Assembly (NCBI GenBank): GCA_964542855.1
Contig: CAZIWJ010000001.1
Coordinates: 1-48,138 of the forward strand
Length of the DNA stretch: 48,138 nucleotides
Source of the DNA: CAZIWJ01 sp964542855
GTDB taxonomy: Bacteria; Bacteroidota; Bacteroidia; Cytophagales; Cyclobacteriaceae
Direction: 5' to 3'
Shown here: positions 44,346 through 48,138 of the stretch, in pieces
How the letters are laid out: each line of letters begins with the position of its first letter
Numbering within the stretch: the first letter of the stretch is position 1
Translations under genes and position numbers: made by a program
The notes under the pieces: generated by a model
What the model saw: only the letters and a program-made list of their open reading frames with translations
What the model was told of the DNA's origin: nothing
The model's database searches: none

Positions 44346-45416
44346 ATGGCTATAGCAGCAGACATTAGTAAAATAGAATCGTTACTGGGTAGCGAGGCTT
44401 CCTACTTGCTGGAGCACCAATGCAAAACATTTCCCAAAGCAGATATCAGAAATACGGAAGGTAACTACATTGACGATAGCTTCGTGCAATCAAACCGTCC
44501 CGTTCAGGTACTGCGTAACCTGGAAAGTATGATGGGGCACGGCCGCCTGGCTGATACCGGGTATATTTCTATCCTTCCGGTAGATCAGGGAATTGAACAT
44601 ACTGCCGGATCATCGTTTGCTCCCAACCCTATGTATTTCGACGGGGAAAATATAATTAAACTGGCCATAGAAGGCGGTTGTAATGCTGTTGCTACTACGT
44701 TCGGTGTACTGGCTCAGAATGCCAGAAAGTATGCTCACAAAATTCCTTTTATCGTAAAAATTAACCACAATGAGTTGCTTACTTATCCAAATAAGTACGA
44801 CCAGATCATGTTCGGCTCGGTAGAAGAAGCCTGGAACCTGGGAGCTGCTGCGGTAGGAGCAACCATTTATTTCGGTTCCGACAACTCAACCCGCCAGATT
44901 CAAGAAGTATCCGAGGCTTTTCAGCATGCCCACGAACTGGGAATGGCAACTATATTGTGGTGTTACACCCGAAATAACGATTTTAAACAGAACGGCACCG
45001 ATTACCATAACTCCACAGACATGAGTAGCCAGGCGTGTCACATCGGGGTTACCATTCAGGCAGACATGATTAAGCAGAAGCTGCCCGAAACAAATGGTGG
45101 TTTCAAAGCCCTGAAATTTGGTAAAACACATCCCGACATGTACGACAAACTGACTACCGACCATCCAATCGATTTAACCCGTTATATGGTAGCTAACTGT
45201 TACATGGGGAAGATTGGTTTAATTAATTCGGGTGGAGCTTCATCAGGTGAAAGCGATATAATTGATGCGGTTAAAACAGCTGTAATTAACAAACGTGCCG
45301 GTGGTGTAGGCCTCATCATGGGTCGTAAAGCATTCCAGCGTCCTTTCAACGAAGGAGTAGAACTACTGCAATCCGTTCAGGATGTATACCTGAATAAAGA
45401 CATCAAACTGGCATAA
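44346..45416 (+). CDS. fbaB: Class I fructose-bisphosphate aldolase
   Basis: FbaB/DhnA-type aldolase of 356 residues, distinct from the Zn-dependent class II enzyme. It converts fructose-1,6-bisphosphate to two triose phosphates through a Schiff base. Visible features are 'SILPVDQGIEHTAGSSFAPNPMYFDGENIIKLAIEGGCNAVATTFG', 'IPFIVKINHNELLTYP', 'AAVGATIYFGSDNSTRQIQEVSEAF', 'FGKTHPDMYDKLTTDHPIDLTRYMVANC' and 'GGVGLIMGRKAFQRPFNEGVELLQSVQDVYL'. A phosphate site is formed by the final 'GGVGLIMGRKAFQRP'. It is followed by a terminator and stands alone in its transcript. Confidence 0.95.
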   Translation: MAIAADISKIESLLGSEASYLLEHQCKTFPKADIRNTEGNYIDDSFVQSNRPVQVLRNLESMMGHGRLADTGYISILPVDQGIEHTAGSSFAPNPMYFDGENIIKLAIEGGCNAVATTFGVLAQNARKYAHKIPFIVKINHNELLTYPNKYDQIMFGSVEEAWNLGAAAVGATIYFGSDNSTRQIQEVSEAFQHAHELGMATILWCYTRNNDFKQNGTDYHNSTDMSSQACHIGVTIQADMIKQKLPETNGGFKALKFGKTHPDMYDKLTTDHPIDLTRYMVANCYMGKIGLINSGGASSGESDIIDAVKTAVINKRAGGVGLIMGRKAFQRPFNEGVELLQSVQDVYLNKDIKLA

Positions 45417-45450
45417 ACAGCTTGCTTCTTCATACTTTTTCTCTCTTCAG

Positions 45451-45478
45451 GGCACCCTTTTAAAGGATGCCTTTTTTT
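45451..45478 (+). terminator. Intrinsic terminator of fbaB
   Basis: Outer stem GGCA/TGCC, an internal one-base mismatch, then CCTT/AAGG around a 3-nt loop, and a run of seven T right after it. Confidence 0.75.
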
Positions 45479-45689
45479 ATTTATTCCGGGAAAAAATTCT
45501 TCCTCGTTCCCATAAATGGAAGAAAGATTTTAAGCCCCCGAATCATTTTACCCGGTACAGCATACACCTTTCTATTATTATGTACATCCCGTTTTTCAGT
45601 CCGGAATAAAGCTTGCTGGTGTTTAAATGTCTAATGGTTTATACTGAACATGAATAATTCGTTCAGCACTATAATAGTGAACAAGGTAC

Positions 45690-47675
45690 ATGAGAGGAAA
45701 TAGTTTTTCACAACTTATGAACGAGTATACCAGCCATAACCGGCTGTTTTACAGCCTGGTAATAACTTTTATAATTACGGGGGGCAGTGGCAGTATACTG
45801 GCCCAGGATCAGCCCCTCAGGTTAGCTGATTTTCGAGAGAAAGTAATTAAATACCGGCAAGAAGGGAACCAAAGTGAGACGAGTAAGTATTTGAATAAAA
45901 TTGCATTCATTCTGTGGGACAAACAAGACTATTCGGGTGCACTCGATGCGTTTGCTGAATCGGCTGCAATCAATAAAAAAATAAGAAATAAAAATGCCCT
46001 GGCTACCATTTACCAGAGCATAGGATTAATTTTCTCCGATCAGGGTAAGTATACAGAATCGCTGAACAACCTGCGAACTGCCCTGGATTACCAACAACAA
46101 CTGGGAAAAGAACGGGGGGTGGCTGCCGGGCAGATTAACATTGCTACTACCTATGCCTTAATGAACCAATACAAGAACGCCATTTCCGAAACCCGGTCGG
46201 CTATGGAGCTTGCCCAGGAAATTGAAGCTACTCAACTCATGCGTACCTGCTACGGTATGCTAGCAGAATATTACGAAAAGACAGGCAACACTGAACTGGC
46301 CTTCAAGTACTTTAACCTCTACTCAACTTTTGAAAAAAAGCTGAACCAGCAACAAATTGCTCAGCAGGAAACAGCAAACCGGCAAAAGCTTACCGAAATG
46401 GAGTTGCGCACACGCAATGCGGAACAGGAAAAAGAAGCTACGCAGGCTGAACTACAGCAAACCAGTAAGGCCCTGGAAAAAGCAGAAGCAACCCGTAAGG
46501 CCCAACAACTGGAAATCGATATGAAGGAACTAACCCTGAAAGAGCAGGAAACCCAACTGGAAAATGAACAACTGATACGCAACCAGTTAATTTATGGATT
46601 AGGGTTCGTGGCCGTGCTGCTTCTACTTACCGGCTTCGGTTTTATACTTTTTCATAAGAAAAATAAAAAGCTGGCTGAGAAAAACAGGGAAATTAATGAA
46701 CAGGCCGAAGAATTGCTTATGAGCCAGCGGGAAATCAAGGCAAAAAGTAACGACCTTGAAAATGCCCTGAAAGAAATTAAAAAGAAGAATAGTAAAATTA
46801 CCGACAGTATAAATTATGCTAAGCGTATTCAGGAAGCTTCTCTGCCCGGAGTTAAAAAAATACAGGAGCATTTACCCGAGTCGTTTGTTTTCTTCAGGCC
46901 CCGGAATATTGTAAGCGGCGATTTCTACTGGTTTCATAGTACCGGGGAAATGGAGAATGATTTTATGGATATTAAGGAAAGTATTCTCATTTCGGCAGTC
47001 GACTGCACGGGGCATGGTATACCGGGTGCTTTCATGAGCCTGATTGGTATTGAACTACTAAATAATATTGCCAGTACCCGTGGAATAGTAGCCCCCGACC
47101 GGATTTTAAATGAACTGCATAAATCGGTTCAACAATCTTTACGACAAGAAGATACCGAAAATCGCGACGGAATGGACATGGGGCTTTGTCTTATCCATCC
47201 GAAAGAGAATAGCCTAATATTTGCCGGTGCCCACAACCCTATGGTACTGATTCAGGATGGCGAAGTGCAAACCATCAAGCCCAACAAGCAAGCCGTTGGC
47301 GGCATGCAGAAAGGAAAGGAACGTAGTTTTACTGCTCACTACATTCATATTGATCGCCCAACCTGGGTATACCTCTATTCCGATGGGTTCCAGGACCAGT
47401 TTGGCGGTGCGGAAGGCCGGAAGTTCATGTCTAAAAAGCTAAAACGCCTTTTATTGGAAATACACCAGAAACCCATGGCCGAGCAGAAGGAAATCCTGGC
47501 GTATACCCTGGACGAATGGAAAGGAGATACCCCCCAGGTAGATGATATCCTGGTTATCGGGTTTAAGTTACAACCCTGGTCTGAACCGGACGAAAATACT
47601 CCTAAACCCAAAGATACCGACGTATCTGAACATCAGTTAAAACAAGTTAAACCACAATCAAGAACAAGTGTATGA
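45690..47675 (+). CDS. TPR-SpoIIE serine phosphatase with one membrane helix
   Basis: 661 residues. A signal or membrane helix near the N-terminus ('LFYSLVITFIITGGSGSILAQ') comes first. Several TPR repeats follow (about residues 50-220, e.g. 'GALDAFAESAAINKKIRNKNALATIYQSIGLIFSDQGKYTESLNNLRTAL'), then a coiled coil rich in Gln and Glu (about 220-290), a transmembrane helix ('LIYGLGFVAVLLLLTGFGFILF', about 296-317), a second coiled coil, and a PP2C-SpoIIE domain. The metal-binding acids are in 'GDFYW', 'VDCTGHGIPGAFMSL' and 'SDGFQDQFGG'. It resembles RsbU-like phosphatases that control sigma-factor partner switching, but no anti-sigma or STAS gene is adjacent. ATG at 45717 is an alternative start. 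Confidence 0.93.
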   Translation: MRGNSFSQLMNEYTSHNRLFYSLVITFIITGGSGSILAQDQPLRLADFREKVIKYRQEGNQSETSKYLNKIAFILWDKQDYSGALDAFAESAAINKKIRNKNALATIYQSIGLIFSDQGKYTESLNNLRTALDYQQQLGKERGVAAGQINIATTYALMNQYKNAISETRSAMELAQEIEATQLMRTCYGMLAEYYEKTGNTELAFKYFNLYSTFEKKLNQQQIAQQETANRQKLTEMELRTRNAEQEKEATQAELQQTSKALEKAEATRKAQQLEIDMKELTLKEQETQLENEQLIRNQLIYGLGFVAVLLLLTGFGFILFHKKNKKLAEKNREINEQAEELLMSQREIKAKSNDLENALKEIKKKNSKITDSINYAKRIQEASLPGVKKIQEHLPESFVFFRPRNIVSGDFYWFHSTGEMENDFMDIKESILISAVDCTGHGIPGAFMSLIGIELLNNIASTRGIVAPDRILNELHKSVQQSLRQEDTENRDGMDMGLCLIHPKENSLIFAGAHNPMVLIQDGEVQTIKPNKQAVGGMQKGKERSFTAHYIHIDRPTWVYLYSDGFQDQFGGAEGRKFMSKKLKRLLLEIHQKPMAEQKEILAYTLDEWKGDTPQVDDILVIGFKLQPWSEPDENTPKPKDTDVSEHQLKQVKPQSRTSV

Positions 47676-48138
47676 AAACGTTAATGTTACTGATTATAAC
47701 TGGTTGCTTACTGGGCAGTGCTCATGCCCAGGACCAGCCGGAACATAAAAAGAAAGCTTTTAAAGACGAAGAAGAGCGGTTATACTGGAACCGACATATG
47801 CCGGTTTACATCTCCCTGAGTAATACACCCGAAAGAGATGACGAAGTGCACCAGATGGTGAGTCATACGGACTCAAAAGAGTACGCTGAACCTTATTTCT
47901 TCGACACCGAAGGAGTAAACTACATACGGACCCGCTGGGCAGTAGACCGGGAAACGCACAAAACCGTTTACCCAAAACGGGAGGTGTTATGGGAAATATA
48001 CGCCGATGGGCTTGCTCCCACATCCAGCATTGATTACGCCAATACTGAGATAATCAGTAAGAAAGGTAACCTGTATCTGCAGAAAGGGACAAAGATCGTG
48101 TTATCAGCCAAAGACGGAGTTTCCGGGGTTGAAGATAC
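47672..48138 (+). CDS. OmpL47-like protein, C-terminus outside the window
   Basis: The visible 155 codons start with a signal peptide ('MLLIITGCLLGSAHAQ') and contain 'YWNRHMPVYISLSNTPERDD', then 'YFFDTEGVNYIRTRWAVD', 'REVLWEIYADGLAP' and 'KIVLSAKDGVSGVEDT'. The last stretch matches the start of OmpL47-type beta domains. The start overlaps the stop of the phosphatase gene by 4 bp (ATGA), so it is coupled to it. No in-frame stop is seen to the end of the window, so the protein is truncated only by the window edge. Confidence 0.75.
   Translation, partial: MKTLMLLIITGCLLGSAHAQDQPEHKKKAFKDEEERLYWNRHMPVYISLSNTPERDDEVHQMVSHTDSKEYAEPYFFDTEGVNYIRTRWAVDRETHKTVYPKREVLWEIYADGLAPTSSIDYANTEIISKKGNLYLQKGTKIVLSAKDGVSGVED

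Overview
The window looks like chromosomal DNA from a free-living, aerobic, probably marine or soil member of the Bacteroidota, most likely of the Cytophagales type. The evidence is a gliding-motility lipoprotein (GldB family), a BatD-like protein, PorT-type and CarboxypepD_reg-type outer-membrane proteins, many small lipoproteins, a 7TMR-DISM histidine kinase, few Shine-Dalgarno-like sequences, and several matches to the Bacteroidota -7 promoter box (TAnnTTTG). The assignment rests on gene content only. I saw no rRNA, tRNA or CRISPR array.

Layout. 1-10.6 kb: the edge of a truncated minus-strand gene, a 7TMR-DISM sensor kinase, then minus-strand YcxB-like, nadC, gcvP, a RhlE-type helicase and a small outer-membrane barrel, followed by gldB and a small hypothetical gene. 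10.7-15.2 kb: a plus-strand run of batD-like, aroC, a dicarboxylate/glutamate symporter and a lipoprotein, closed by a terminator. 15.4-25.5 kb: a porin with an unusual N-terminal regulatory domain, a patatin, a lipoprotein, an alpha/beta hydrolase, a complete RND efflux set (adaptor, pump, TolC) and a DUF2237 protein. 25.5-28.6 kb: the only clearly accessory stretch, with two lipoproteins, a decayed histidine-kinase 3' end and a degraded ISL3-family insertion sequence that keeps its terminal repeats and an 8-bp target duplication. 28.6-32.2 kb: a hotdog thioesterase and a large BNR/VPS10 beta-propeller protein that converge stop-to-stop. 32.3-39.1 kb: a minus-strand molybdenum hydroxylase cluster of the aerobic CO dehydrogenase family, coxG-coxS-coxL-coxM followed by a MoxR ATPase and a VWA protein. 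39.5-48.1 kb: a WG-repeat protein, ergothioneine genes egtB-egtD, class I fructose-bisphosphate aldolase, a TPR/SpoIIE phosphatase, and a 3'-truncated OmpL47-like gene.

How the genes work together. The CoxL subunit has AYRGAGR instead of the AYxCSFR loop of true CO dehydrogenases, so the substrate is probably not CO or is unknown. A strong intrinsic terminator separates the structural genes from the MoxR/VWA maturation pair. The ergothioneine pair lacks egtA, egtC and egtE here, which suggests a pathway that uses cysteine directly. I did not find a convincing wholly new system. The points most worth following are the form II CODH-like cluster, the regulatory-domain/porin fusion, the repeat-bearing ISL3 remnant, and the operator-like repeats upstream of the lipoprotein gene at 27.5 kb.
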